A DNA stretch of 64,000 nucleotides from Chaetoderma sp. LZ-2023a (taxonomy: Eukaryota; Mollusca; Caudofoveata; Chaetodermatida; Chaetodermatidae). The position numbers and the translations under genes are program-made. Position 1 is the first letter of the stretch. Each line of letters begins with the position of its first letter. A model generated the notes under the pieces. That model did not search any database. It saw nothing but the letters and a program-made list of their open reading frames with translations, and was not told where the DNA came from. The stretch spans positions 52,846,268-52,910,267 of the forward strand of contig CM067360.1 of the NCBI GenBank assembly GCA_034401795.1, read 5' to 3'. Of the stretch, positions 23,521-31,498 are shown piece by piece.

Positions 23521-24162
23521 TTAATGAAAATAGTGATGGACACGTGTTCTTCTCACAGCATCCCTAAGCATATCATTTTGCATATTAATATTTGCCTCCT
23601 CTTCACTACCTTCCATTTCAGGGTCCTCTTCCTCGTCCGCAAAGTCCTGTTCCCTAGGATCAATTGCAACATTGTGAAGGCCTGCTATCGCTACAATTAC
23701 TGCCACAGCCGTCGTTAATTTGCATTGTAACCTCAATTCCAAGCAGTGAAAGCGACGCTTCCGAACCCCAAACATCCGTTCCACTATCGAACGTGTTCTC
23801 TTCTGAGCGCGATTGTAGTGGTTTTCAGCTGGCCCATTAGGATTCCTGAAGGGAGTCATAAGAAATGGTCGGTCGGCACGGGTAGCCTTGGTCCCCAAGT
23901 AACAAGCCAGTTAGTTCGTTATTTTCATATCGGGTATATATAAGGCTATTTGTCGAAAATCCGTGAGTGATGTGTAGACCCAGGCCACCTAGCCACTATG
24001 TTAATGAAACTTAGGTCTACATCACTTATCCATTGCACATTCAATGACATGAACGACTTTCTACACTGATATATCTCACGATTTTCCACACGTGGCGTTT
24101 GTATTGGAACATGGCTCCCATTCACACAGACAACAACATGTGGGAACCAAGCAATTTCCATA
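23521..24162 (-). pseudogene. Harbinger transposase, C-terminal two thirds
   Basis: Minus-strand frames give VVCVNGSHVPIQTPR and NIVARWPGSTHHSRIF, then, in another frame, RPFLMTPFRNPNGPAE, RTRSIVERMFGVRKRRFHCL and a C-terminal tail. These are the core blocks of the Harbinger DDE nuclease (HARBI1-like), which cuts and pastes the element. In the family the first block reads D-G-T-H; here the catalytic Asp is Asn (VNGSH). A stop at 23946-23948 and a frame change near 23900-23940 break the gene. The 5' end is cut off by the Polinton at 24168 and continues at 39484. Confidence 0.85.
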
Positions 24163-24167
24163 AATGT
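24163..24167. other. Polinton target-site duplication, left copy (AATGT)
   Basis: AATGT immediately before the left terminal repeat, repeated at 39479-39483. Removing the insertion and one copy brings the two transposase parts into the same frame at the join, independent support that these five bases are the duplication. Confidence 0.85.
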
Positions 24168-24257
24168 AGTAGTATGTCCGGAGTCAACATGATACCGGCT
24201 CCCTCCTGGGGCACCGATTGGCGATCCGTGGCCCTCACCGCCCTCTCAAACTGTGGA
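24168..24257 (+). repeat. Polinton left terminal inverted repeat
   Basis: Matches the reverse complement of 39389-39478. The outer ~75 bp are highly similar (both contain CGATTGGCGATCCGTGGCCC), fading after CCCTCTCAA. The length of about 90 bp is short for the class. Confidence 0.9.
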
Positions 24258-24376
24258 GCATAAGCAGTTTAGACATGTGGTTGGTGTATGCCTCTAGATG
24301 GAGGCTCTCAATCCCTGGGGCATAGGATTTGAGACATGTGTATAAAACTCCCGTGCGGACCCCACATGTCCGGGAG

Positions 24377-24448
24377 AACCTCCTCAGGATACCGGCCAGT
24401 GGTCGACCTCTCTCTTTCTCTCTATTCTGACCGGTATCCTGAGGAGGT
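24377..24448. repeat. Perfect 19-bp-arm hairpin followed by T run
   Basis: AACCTCCTCAGGATACCGG at 24377-24395 is the exact reverse complement of 24430-24448, with a 34-base pyrimidine-rich loop. On the + strand it is followed by TTTTCT. It could be a processed RNA hairpin, a structural element near the replication end or a relic of a nested inverted repeat. No function is assigned. Confidence 0.8.
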
Positions 24449-24659
24449 TTTTCTATCTGTGGGACAGTTTTGTACCTATCCTACCTATCTTCTACCCCCA
24501 CCCTGTTGATATTCCAGCCGGCTGGTGCGTGCGTGTCTGTGGTGTTTTGACCCCACACTGGGGGGGGGGGGGGGTGTCGCAGTGGGTCTTTATCTAGCCT
24601 GGTCATATTACCCCCGCCCTAGTCTTACCTAGTTTCGAAATTTCAGGTAAGTGCTAGCG

Positions 24660-24745
24660 AGGTCTTTTGAGTGAGATTTGAACCCAGTCTGCAGCCTGGG
24701 AACGCTAGGCAATTCAACAACTCTATCGATAGACCCACCGCAACA
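24660..24745 (-). repeat. tRNA-like segment inside the Polinton end
   Basis: The minus strand reads GCGGTGGGTCTATCGATAGA, then about 35 bases, then GACTGGGTTCAAATCTCAC. The second block is a good B box and T loop. It may be a SINE head inserted in the element or a tRNA gene relic. Confidence 0.35.
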
Positions 24746-24884
24746 CCGCTAAAATCTCGCCTCTTAGTAATCTTATCTCTGAGCATGAGTTGTGCAATCG
24801 CTGTTACGCATGATAGCGCACCAACACAGCAATGTGTGAACACATAACTTATCAGCTATAGTAATGCATACATGCCCCAGATAG

Positions 24885-25505
24885 TTAATGCATTGTATTA
24901 ATGTAGGTGAGGAAGGATGATCCCCGATTGTAGAGCTTTCGAACTTTCCCATCCCTTTTCACAACAGTGGAGAGGGGAGTAACCTCTATGTCAATGACTG
25001 CGAGAGGCCTATGTAGGGGCAACCATGGTTGCCAGTTACCCCCAGGTCCGGCGCGGTACCACACTTCTTTCTTCTCAAACATGAACTGCAGGTTTTTTGT
25101 CAGGGTCAATAGCAGGCAATCACGGACCAACGGCGGGGCACCGCTCGAATAGGGTTTGACCAGGTGAAAGCTGATGTCGCTATTTAGGGTGTTGATGTCT
25201 ACCACATCTGTATCCGAGAGCTCAATCAACGGCTCGAGGATGTACTTTCTCTTCGGGAAATCGTACCGAAAGACGATCTTGTGGCCATCCATGTCGCGAC
25301 CAAGGCGCCCTTTCGAAACATCCTTGAGGTCTGTGAGCATCTCCACCCCATCACCACCAATGGGGTGAAAGGAGAATGCCTTTGAGCTTGCTTCGTACTG
25401 TAGGGCGAAGGACTTGCCATCACTCTCTTCCGCCTTGGCAGCATCAACTGCGTACACATCTGCGAGGTCAGCAAGACCAGTCGAGTGAGCAAATATGGGT
25501 TCCAT
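24885..25505 (-). CDS. Polinton accessory protein, 206 aa, unknown function
   Basis: An intact ORF starting at ATG 25503-25505. It is a mixed alpha/beta, probably soluble protein without signal or membrane segment. Distinct stretches are FHPIGGDG, DMDGHKIVFRYDF, EPLIELSD, the repeated DINTLNSDISFHL type and WYRAGPGGNWQPW. I have no family name for it. It is divergent with the gene at 25544, with only 38 bp between the start codons, and that gap holds a TATA-like box. It is one of the few genes in the element without a break. The function could be structural or regulatory; nothing in the sequence decides. Confidence 0.7.
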   Translation of the reverse strand: MEPIFAHSTGLADLADVYAVDAAKAEESDGKSFALQYEASSKAFSFHPIGGDGVEMLTDLKDVSKGRLGRDMDGHKIVFRYDFPKRKYILEPLIELSDTDVVDINTLNSDISFHLVKPYSSGAPPLVRDCLLLTLTKNLQFMFEKKEVWYRAGPGGNWQPWLPLHRPLAVIDIEVTPLSTVVKRDGKVRKLYNRGSSFLTYINTMH

Positions 25506-25543
25506 AGCACGCTATAAAAGGGATTTAAACGAGACATATAACC
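25506..25543. promoter_or_regulatory. Divergent Polinton promoter region
   Basis: The gap between two divergent start codons contains GCTATAAAAGG and ATTTAAAC. TTTAAAC or TTAAAC next to a TATA-like box recurs before several genes of this element (28906, 29050, 31849, 33273/33324). Confidence 0.5.
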
Positions 25544-25783
25544 ATGCCAATTGTCCGACTGCTGCTCTCCGGTGGTGAGAACATAATCTCACCCTCTCTA
25601 GAGGGGAGATGGGTGGTACAGTACCATGTAGAATGGGTTCTCTTCGAGGTGCCCCAGCGGGGCACAACATACATACACGCCGATGTGCTACATCAACCTC
25701 CGGGCAGTGCACACAGCAGCTCACTGGTAGAAGTCAGCTGGGACGTGATAGAGTATCTCCCAACTTCCAACAGCAACCTATGA
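25544..25783 (+). CDS. Polinton small protein, 79 aa, unknown
   Basis: Starts at ATG 25544 just after the divergent promoter. It has a beta-like pattern of alternating hydrophobic residues (VVQYHVEWVLFEV) and no cysteine. I do not recognise a family. Its position opposite the 206-aa gene, the short spacing and an intact frame argue that it is a gene. A second overlapping + frame (25609-25800) has no ATG and is a shadow. Confidence 0.5.
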   Translation: MPIVRLLLSGGENIISPSLEGRWVVQYHVEWVLFEVPQRGTTYIHADVLHQPPGSAHSSSLVEVSWDVIEYLPTSNSNL

Positions 25784-25923
25784 AAAGCTATCAGTCCTAG
25801 CCTGTTCACACCTGTAAATCACCTGTTTGACAGCCCCTCCATTAACATATACGACAGCACAGATGGGATATCAGACGCCCATTTAGAGTTTACTCTCTTA
25901 TTACTCATTGACCTGACGACACG

Positions 25924-26511
25924 ATGATATCATACCAGCAATATCTGGCCTTGGCTGAGATAATGAACCCGATAGAGGATTGCCCCTTCATAACCCCTGC
26001 ACAGATAAAGTGTTTAAACGAACAGATGCCCGCACAGCAACAGATCTGTCAACAAGAAGGAGAGCGCCTACAGCAGGAGAATTGGTATCAACATAACGCG
26101 CGCAGGGCAAGGAGGGACAGGGAAAATTTCCGATACTGGCAGGCTCTACTGGAGGAGAGTAAGCAGGATGCAGGAGTCTTGACAGACGACGATTGGCCAG
26201 ATGTCTTCACATACGACGATGAGCCAGTGGTCTTCTCAGACGAGGATGAGCCAGATGTCATACAGTGGGACGAGGAGACGCGGAAGTGTAGGATCAAGAA
26301 AGCCATCCAGCGGCGGACCTACTATCTTGGTGATAAGGTGAAGTTCCAGATGTCATGTCTCAGAAAACTACTGGCACCAGACATAGTGCTGGATGACCAC
26401 GTTCTAAGAGACAGCTGTCTCAAGACCAAAAAGCTGGTACGGTTAGCCAGGCTCTCCAAAATGAACCCTTCTATGACTCATAAGCAGATTCTGCAGGTGA
26501 TGCCGGTTTAA
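25924..26511 (+). CDS. Polinton acidic accessory protein, 195 aa, unknown
   Basis: An intact ORF from ATG 25924. It is glutamine- and charge-rich: an N-terminal helical part (about residues 1-75, QQICQQEGERLQQENW), a strongly acidic middle (about 80-120, repeated DDEP and DEDEPDV) and a basic helical C-terminal part (about 120-195, KKAIQRRTYYLG, SCLRKLLAPDIVL). No catalytic motif is visible. The acidic middle with a basic tail could suit a packaging or DNA-condensing partner, but this is a guess. The next gene starts 15 bp downstream. Confidence 0.6.
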   Translation: MISYQQYLALAEIMNPIEDCPFITPAQIKCLNEQMPAQQQICQQEGERLQQENWYQHNARRARRDRENFRYWQALLEESKQDAGVLTDDDWPDVFTYDDEPVVFSDEDEPDVIQWDEETRKCRIKKAIQRRTYYLGDKVKFQMSCLRKLLAPDIVLDDHVLRDSCLKTKKLVRLARLSKMNPSMTHKQILQVMPV

Positions 26512-26526
26512 GCCTCCAGGTATACT

Positions 26527-27041
26527 ATGGCAAAATCAGAATGTCGGAAGCAACCAGAACTATACCCCTCCCTGACTGCTGATGAGGGCGGTACCATCCA
26601 CGGCTGGCGACTCCAGCAGATAGATACCATCAGGCAGAATCTCGTCCATGAGGCAGAAAAGTATGGCAGAATGCGCAGTCGATATAAGACAGCCTACAAC
26701 GTCCTTGCGCATACAACCACTGCTGTGGGTGTGATTGGAGCCAGTGCTGGTGTGGCAGCTGTGGCCACTCTCGCTACAGGGGTGGGTGCCCTCGTCGCCA
26801 TCCCTCTGGGCGGCGTGACACTAGCCGCCACTGTCTTGGCCACGGGCTTGGAGTGGGGCAGTGGCAGATTACAAGGAGGTTGGAGAAGCATGCTAAGTAT
26901 GTGACACTAGCACAGAGTATGCTATGGACTATCGACGAGTCTGTCAGCAAAGCTCTCGAGAATAGCCAGGTCACCGATGAAGAGTACCACCATATATTGA
27001 AGGTCCAAGCCCTGTACTGCACTGAGAGACCTAAAGTGTGA
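26527..27041 (+). pseudogene. Polinton hydrophobic accessory protein, frameshifted
   Basis: From ATG 26527 the first frame gives an N-terminal helical part with IRQNLVHEAEKYGRMRSRYK, then a long glycine/alanine/valine-rich membrane-like stretch (about residues 60-110, GVIGASAGVAAVATLATGVG). Near 26855-26890 the conserved continuation moves to another frame: EKHAKYVTLAQSMLWTI, then SKALENSQVTDEEYHHIL, ending 27039-27041. The order hydrophobic hairpin, KHxK helix, SKAL-x-DEEY is one I recall from uncharacterised proteins encoded beside capsid-type genes in marine-invertebrate Polintons. It may be a minor virion or membrane-interacting protein. GTTTAA and TATACT lie just before the start. Confidence 0.6.
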
Positions 27042-27185
27042 CAGCAATACCTGAAAGGCTCCAGCGGGCGGGTTGATATGGAGGAGTTAAAAAACGAGAT
27101 GTTATGGCGATGTCACCTCGCCGGTCTCTGGAGTCGAGACAACTACAATTAATGTGCTGTGGTAGCTTAAAGAACACCAGTATAG
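27042..27185. other. Short gap before the next Polinton gene
   Basis: Contains a 27-codon + frame at 27078-27152 without motifs. It may be the lost start of the following gene, whose open frame only begins after a stop at 27183-27185. Confidence 0.35.
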
Positions 27186-28487
27186 CTAGCCTTCCCACTG
27201 AACCTCACGACAGTCAACCGGAGCCATCCGCCCATACTGGGTACACCCTTGCCTGGCCTGAGAGGCCTACTGGATGATATACCAGAGCTAACAACTTTCT
27301 CTATCACAGTGGATGGATGGGCCCGAACCAGCTTCTCCGTCAACTCACGACCACTGCCGAACCGCCCCATCACCATCAAGGATGCGAAGCAAGCTCATAC
27401 TTGGATGTCTGCTCCAAGCCTCTCATACTGGAATCAGCAGCTGAACTTTGCCGTGTGGTGTGCCACGGCAGGCTGTGGAGTAAGTTCCACCCTGCTTCAC
27501 TACTATTCTAGTACTCCTGAAGCTGTGCTCATCGCCAGCTGTCTCAGATTATACGTGTACTTCACTGTGCGACGAATCCTCCATGAGCTGGGTGCAAGCC
27601 TCCCTGATACAAACGACTTCGACCCACAGCTCAACAGTCATAGCGTCTCAGTGGCCAGCAGACTATAGAGAGAGTTCAGAGCTCACCCAGACTATCGGTG
27701 GCATGGTGGCGACAACAGCGGTCTAGGGGTTATGTATAGTAATCCGAGACGTGACTACTCAGGATTCCCCTATCGAACACCCCGACGAGTAGGCCGTCGG
27801 AAGACAGCGACATTCTCGTTCGATCCAGACTCCAATCCTGGAGCGATAGTGCAAAATATGCACATCACCGGAATCAGGCAGGACTACCCAGATGTGTGGA
27901 AGTACTTTGTCCCACACACCACCACAGTCCTTACACCAGCAGGGATCGTTCGGATCAACCAGTCCCTGGAAGCACTGTGCTACTGCCTCCTTACAGCGCA
28001 GACTAAGCTGCGTCATTCCATAGATGGTGTCAGCGGAGCAGAGGTCCAGGCCATGATCATCAGTCTCGTTGAGGATATGATCATCGTGGCAGATCCCAGC
28101 AGTCTTATTGCTAAGTTCCAGCAGGGGTTGCAGAAGGCCCGTCGCAAACTTGACTTTGCTATTTCACCACACCTATGGTTGATTCCGAGCAACATGATCG
28201 TGAACATCGAGGACCTCCAAGTCAGGGGCTATAACAACATGATAGTCGAGGGGAATTCTCCCGGTGTCCACTTCGGTTTCAACACGGATATCAACACACC
28301 TACATGTAGTACGGGCCATACAGTCGTTCCGACCCTGACACTGCAGCCAGTCGACACGCTGCTTCCCATGGCAGCGCCAACCCGGCCACTGCAGCCAGTC
28401 GACACGACACTGCTTCCCGTGGCAGCTCTACGAGTGGTGTCAGGCCTAGCTATCGTGGTGCTCGGGATCAGCCTACTCCGCCGCTAG
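27186..28487 (+). pseudogene. Polinton conserved structural-type protein, ~430 codons, one stop
   Basis: One frame is open from 27186 to TAA-type end 28487 except for TAG at 27666-27668. No ATG is found at the expected start, so the N terminus is lost or altered. The first half contains SITVDGWARTSFSVN and SYWNQQLNFAVWCATAGCGV; the second contains RINQSLEALCYCLL and AISPHLWLIPSNMIVN, ending in a hydrophobic C-terminal segment (VVSGLAIVVLGISLLRR). These blocks belong to a conserved protein I recall from invertebrate Polintons, annotated only as uncharacterised. Its size and conservation suggest a major structural role. I cannot say whether it is a capsid protein. A direct repeat of LQPVDT-type sequence lies at about 28340-28420. 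Confidence 0.65.
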
Positions 28488-28634
28488 TAAATCAGCTATA
28501 AGACTATCCTGACTCTCGTCAGTAGTGGTGGGGACCACGGTGAGACACTGAGCCAGCTGGGCCTGCCCTACAGCCCATATACACGCTGCCAACATGCACA
28601 TACAAGGGCTGGAGGGTTCTGCAGTGCATCTTTT
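28488..28634. other. Intergenic, tail-to-tail between Polinton genes
   Basis: Separates the + structural-type gene from the convergent small minus gene. Nothing else was recognised. Confidence 0.4.
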
Positions 28635-28908
28635 TCACAGCTTGTAGTATCGCAGAGCCTTGTTCAGCTCTGAGTCAGGTGAGGCCATGGAGGTCTGCAA
28701 CTGCTGGAACACATCTGACAGATACTCCCGATCCTTGTAGAAATCTTTAGCCCCCAGGAGCTGCTCGACGATACTCCCGCCCATGATAAGGTATTCAAGG
28801 AAGCAGATCTTCCCCTTACCAAATCCTAGATAGAGTCTTCTTCTTGTAGGCCTTCAGCTCCCTCCGGTAGACCTCATAGTACTTCTCGCATAGCATGAGC
28901 CCGGACAT
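28635..28908 (-). pseudogene. Small Polinton gene on minus strand, frameshifted
   Basis: From ATG at 28906-28908 the minus strand reads a lysine/tyrosine-rich helix (CEKYYEVYRRELKAYKKK). Near 28815 the frame changes and continues with CFLEYLIMGGSIVEQLLGA and DFYKDREYLSDVFQQL, ending at TGA 28635-28637. The codon pattern and the promoter-like TCTTAAAC directly before the ATG support a real gene of about 90 codons. It is divergent with the + ORF at 28932 (23 bp apart). I do not recognise a family; the helical, charged make-up fits a small scaffold or regulator. Confidence 0.5.
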
Positions 28909-28931
28909 GTTTAAGATGTCTCAATAGAGAG

Positions 28932-29159
28932 ATGAATATTCCTGAGTACCAACCCGGACACCTAGCAGATGCAGACTGGGAAGATCTTATTAGCTCACTT
29001 GACAGGGAACACAGGCGTTTAACTGCATTGTATACTCACGGCTTAAACAATGACGTCAACGGTACAGATCGTGAAGCAACTGCCCGAGAGCCAGGCGAGT
29101 CTTCAGAAGGTGGAGAACCTGCTGCGAACCAAGACACAGAAGTTACTGACACAGGCTAA
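28932..29159 (+). CDS. Polinton small acidic protein, 75 aa, unknown
   Basis: ATG 28932, divergent with the minus gene at 28906. The N terminus is helix-like (DADWEDLISSLDREHRRL) and the C terminus is Glu/Gly-rich and low in complexity. It overlaps the start of the next ORF (29050) by 110 bp in another frame. I recognise no family, and the low-complexity tail lowers confidence that the whole frame is used. Confidence 0.4.
   Translation: MNIPEYQPGHLADADWEDLISSLDREHRRLTALYTHGLNNDVNGTDREATAREPGESSEGGEPAANQDTEVTDTG
29014..29049 (+). promoter_or_regulatory. Promoter-like motif before ORF 29050
   Basis: CGTTTAAC, then TATACTCA, then CTTAAACA directly before ATG 29050. The same order and spacing occur before 31849. 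Confidence 0.5.
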
Positions 29160-29601
29160 GCCTCTGGCAGTCCATGTCGCCAGTAACGTGGCGGCGAATA
29201 TGGCCATGGTGAAGATGACAGGGGGAAATGAGGTTCTTCCTTCCGCCACTGCGGCTGTCCTCGCTACCGTGGTGAGTGGGCTGGCCGGCCACTGTCTCAG
29301 AATAACTCACCCCATCCCAAAGATCGCCCTCAGTGGTGCCGCCTACACTGCCGCTGCCAAGATCATGGGTGAACGTGTTACACCAATGGAGGCCGCGGTT
29401 CTTGGCCGACTGCGTGGTCCTCCTATGCCCAGCCATTTCACTGGGGGTATGACTAGTAGGTTTAAGCCATCTGTATATGACTATGACTCTGTCACTCACA
29501 GACCTAGAAAGCAAAGAGCTAGGCGATCTTGCTCACTTGGGCGAGGCACGCCTCGGTTCAGAGGACACTGTTGCCCCTATCTCCTTCCTAGACTTCGATG
29601 A
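29050..29601 (+). CDS. Polinton accessory protein, 183 aa, unknown
   Basis: ATG 29050 follows the promoter-like motif. An N-terminal helical part (KQLPESQASLQKVENLL) is followed by alanine-rich hydrophobic stretches (residues ~45-115, HVASNVAANMAMV, AAVLATVVSGLAGH, ALSGAAYTAAAKIMG). The last ~40 residues are arginine-rich and overlap the next gene, so the true end may have been altered by a frame change. It could be a membrane-active or DNA-binding virion component; that is inference. No family name is known to me. Confidence 0.5.
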   Translation: MTSTVQIVKQLPESQASLQKVENLLRTKTQKLLTQAKPLAVHVASNVAANMAMVKMTGGNEVLPSATAAVLATVVSGLAGHCLRITHPIPKIALSGAAYTAAAKIMGERVTPMEAAVLGRLRGPPMPSHFTGGMTSRFKPSVYDYDSVTHRPRKQRARRSCSLGRGTPRFRGHCCPYLLPRLR

Positions 29602-29986
29602 GAAGGGAGACCCGCGGGAGATCCGAGGTACCATCCCAGCCGGAGATCTCGTTGGGAACACTGATACGGTAGGACAATCGGCCATTAAGAAGGCCAAGAC
29701 TGTATACAAGGGTATGGGCATCAAAGACAGGGCAACGATGCGAGGTATGCTCGGAGTCGACGAGGCTGGTGCCATCAAGGTTATGGCTGAGTCCTATGCA
29801 CAAAACCTGGTTACGGATCTCCTGAAACCACGGAGGTCTTTCCAACAAGACGGAGAGAATCTCAGGGTAGGCACCATCGGCCTGAGCAATATCTCGGTCG
29901 ATGGCAAAAAAGGTGCTACCGACAGCCTCCAGCTACCAGAGGTGAAGAAGTCAGGGTTCTTTGGTTTGCTGTTTAAGCTCACATAA
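29477..29986 (+). CDS. Polinton accessory protein, 169 aa, unknown
   Basis: ATG 29477, overlapping the previous ORF by 125 bp. It is intact to 29986. It is soluble-looking, with a conserved-type glycine-rich part (EIRGTIPAGDLVGNTDTVG), a helical centre (RGMLGVDEAGAIKVMAES) and a short hydrophobic end (GFFGLLFKLT). The C-terminal phenylalanine-rich peptide is reminiscent of peptides that dock onto a partner protein. The function is unknown. Confidence 0.5.
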   Translation: MTMTLSLTDLESKELGDLAHLGEARLGSEDTVAPISFLDFDEKGDPREIRGTIPAGDLVGNTDTVGQSAIKKAKTVYKGMGIKDRATMRGMLGVDEAGAIKVMAESYAQNLVTDLLKPRRSFQQDGENLRVGTIGLSNISVDGKKGATDSLQLPEVKKSGFFGLLFKLT

Positions 29987-29991
29987 TAGTC

Positions 29992-30270
29992 ATGGCTTCC
30001 CGTGCATGTATCGTACAGCTACTGGATGTGCTAGACACTGTGGGTGCTGACACAGGCCCTCTACGCTAACTTCTCAGCTGCTGCTGGTATTTCATGCTTG
30101 ACGCCTCCATCGCATCCTTCATATCCGCCGGAGGTACAACGCTACCCACACAGCAGGCGCAAAAGCTGGTGCAGGAAGTACTGCCGTTTAGTCTCCCAGA
30201 TATAGACGAGGCTACCGCCGACCAAGTGCTAACCATCCTTCGCGCACATGTCTGTACCATTCGACAGTAG
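29992..30270 (+). pseudogene. Small Polinton gene with one internal stop
   Basis: A frame from ATG 29992 gives 25 codons to TAA 30067-30069, then reopens in the same frame through a second ATG at 30094 (LPTQQAQKLVQEVLPFSL, ADQVLTILRAHV) to TAG 30268-30270. Its last 23 bases overlap the start of the ATPase (ATG 30248) in another frame, a compact arrangement typical of these elements. It is helical and small, with no family recognised. It may simply start at 30094 (58 aa). Confidence 0.45.
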
Positions 30271-30937
30271 GCCAGGCGATGCTAGCCAGGTGGTGCTGAT
30301 CATTGCCCCGTCAGGCCACGGGGAAAACATCTTGCTGCGGGCTCTCCTGGCCGAACATCTACACTCTCAATACATCCTTCGGGTGTCTGACTCCGCCGCT
30401 GAGGCGGTTGACAGTAATGATCAATGGTACCAATTAAATAGCAAACACAATTCATAGCACGTCTAAATCACCAAGATGCAGAACCTGCAAGCCCTGATGG
30501 AGAAGCTGCTGGTAGCCCGACTAACAGAACCACTTGTTCTAGTTATCGATGACCCTGCAATGGACCAGAAGACAGTCACCTACTTCAGCAACATCACCAG
30601 GCGCATTCAGTACACAAAGATAACTGTCTTCATCCTCTTTCAGAAGTACACCCGCGAGATCTCATCAGACATCCGCCACAATGCCCAGTTGCTATACTTC
30701 AGCTCCATGTGTGGACGTGCCCTGCTCGAGACCATATACGACAGCCAAACCCTCAAGGAGCCCAAAGGGGACTTTATCGCAGGTGTACAGAGGGCAGCTG
30801 AGCTGTACCGCTTCATCTTCAGCAACAAGGAGACAGGTGAGCTGTCTCACTTCAAGCCCTCTCTGGAAAAGGTGCAGACCTTCGCCTACAAGGTGAATGC
30901 AGCCAGGAAACTAGCATGCTCTACGCATCATTGCTGA
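30248..30937 (+). pseudogene. Packaging ATPase (FtsK/HerA, A32-like), broken
   Basis: This class of P-loop ATPase pumps genomic DNA into the capsid. The N-terminal strand VVLIIAPSGHGEN is the Walker A loop, but its lysine is Glu (GHGEN), which should abolish nucleotide binding. The second part has the Walker B strand VLVIDDP and the following TVFILFQKYT and RHNAQLLYF blocks expected after it. Between them 30432-30468 is a foreign 37-bp segment nearly identical to Harbinger sequence at 23375-23411; it brings in TAG 30455-30457. The frame is the same on both sides. The distance between Walker A and B is short for the family, so native sequence was probably lost. The gene starts at ATG 30248, inside the end of the preceding ORF. 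Confidence 0.85.
30432..30468. repeat. 37-bp segment copied from the flanking Harbinger gene
   Basis: Matches 23375-23411 at 36 of 37 positions (AATTAAATAGCAA, then C or A, then CACAATTCATAGCACGTC, then TAAAT), same orientation. It is native to the Myb-like gene, where it lies in coding sequence, and foreign to the ATPase. Confidence 0.9.
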
Positions 30938-30970
30938 CAGACTGTCAGCCACAACTTTTTTAGTTCAGGC

Positions 30971-31179
30971 TGAGGAACTTCGTCCACTACGTCATCAGAA
31001 GCTTGAGGAACTTCGTCAGAAGCCTGGAGGAACTTCGTCAGAAGCTTGAGGAACTTCGTCAGAAGTTTGAGGAACTTCGTCAGAAGCTTGAGGAACTTCG
31101 TCAGAAGCTTGAGGAACTTCGTCAGAAGCTTGAGGAACTTCGTCAGAAGCTTGAGGAACTTCGTCAGTTTCGTCAGAAG
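30971..31179. repeat. 21-bp tandem repeat array
   Basis: About eight units of GAGGAACTTCGTCAGAAGCTT and variants, one 22 bp long. On the minus strand the unit encodes the heptapeptide ASDEVPQ in the ORF at 31016-31495; on + it encodes a coiled-coil-like KLEELRQ. The 22-bp unit shifts the minus frame, giving a stop at 31016. Confidence 0.9.
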
Positions 31180-31495
31180 CCTTTTGCTGAAACTCTATCC
31201 ACTGAGGGTCAGATGGTAGGACTCTCTTCTTCTGGAACTTCTCACGGAAGACCCACTTTGTCCATGCGCGATGAGTATCTGACTTGCGAGCGGTTTTGAT
31301 GAGGTAGTCCTGGTAGTTATCTGGGAATTTCAGAAATGCTGACAGATTCCTGTCCAATCTCCTATTCCCTCTTTCATTGAAGATATGCTCAACAGCCTCC
31401 TTGTGGCCAACAGTGAACCCCTCCTGAGTACCTTTTGCATGACCAGTGTCATGGCTCTCTGCTACAGCGGCACTAACCTCCAGACTGGAGGCTAT
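31016..31495 (-). pseudogene. Polinton minus-strand ORF with heptapeptide repeats, no start
   Basis: The minus frame is open from a stop at 31496-31498 to 31016 but has no ATG. It contains HKEAVEHIFNERGNRRL, FPDNYQDYLIKTARKSD and HRAWTKWVF, and ends in about six ASDEVPQ repeats. The non-repeat part has the look of a folded domain; I do not recognise it. A further minus fragment with coding character (DINIIHERVKVTPPTDEEIL, AAIEEVVPA) lies at about 31575-31800 and may be its lost N-terminal part, separated by stops and a frame change. The neighbours are the ATPase (convergent) and a + gene at 31849. Confidence 0.45.
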
Positions 31496-31498
31496 TCA

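Larger units (their letters stand above)
24258..24884. other. Polinton left subterminal non-coding region
   Basis: Holds a strong hairpin (24377-24448), a 15-base G run at 24560-24574 and a tRNA-like segment at 24660-24745. A second short copy of the terminal-repeat inner sequence CTCTCAATCCCTGG lies near 24307-24320. No gene was found. Confidence 0.6.

Noticed and set aside
24162..24168. A 6-bp target duplication for the Polinton
   Set aside because: The 6-bp alternatives (AAATGT against AATGTG or TAATGT) do not match exactly, whereas 5 bp do and keep the host gene in frame.
30971..31179. Possible CRISPR array
   Set aside because: Units are contiguous 21-bp tandem repeats with no spacers, in an animal-type genome.
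31003..31299. Plus-strand coiled-coil protein of KLEELRQ repeats
   Set aside because: Beyond the repeats the + frame has no domain-like sequence, while the minus frame does; kept as the repeat's second reading only.
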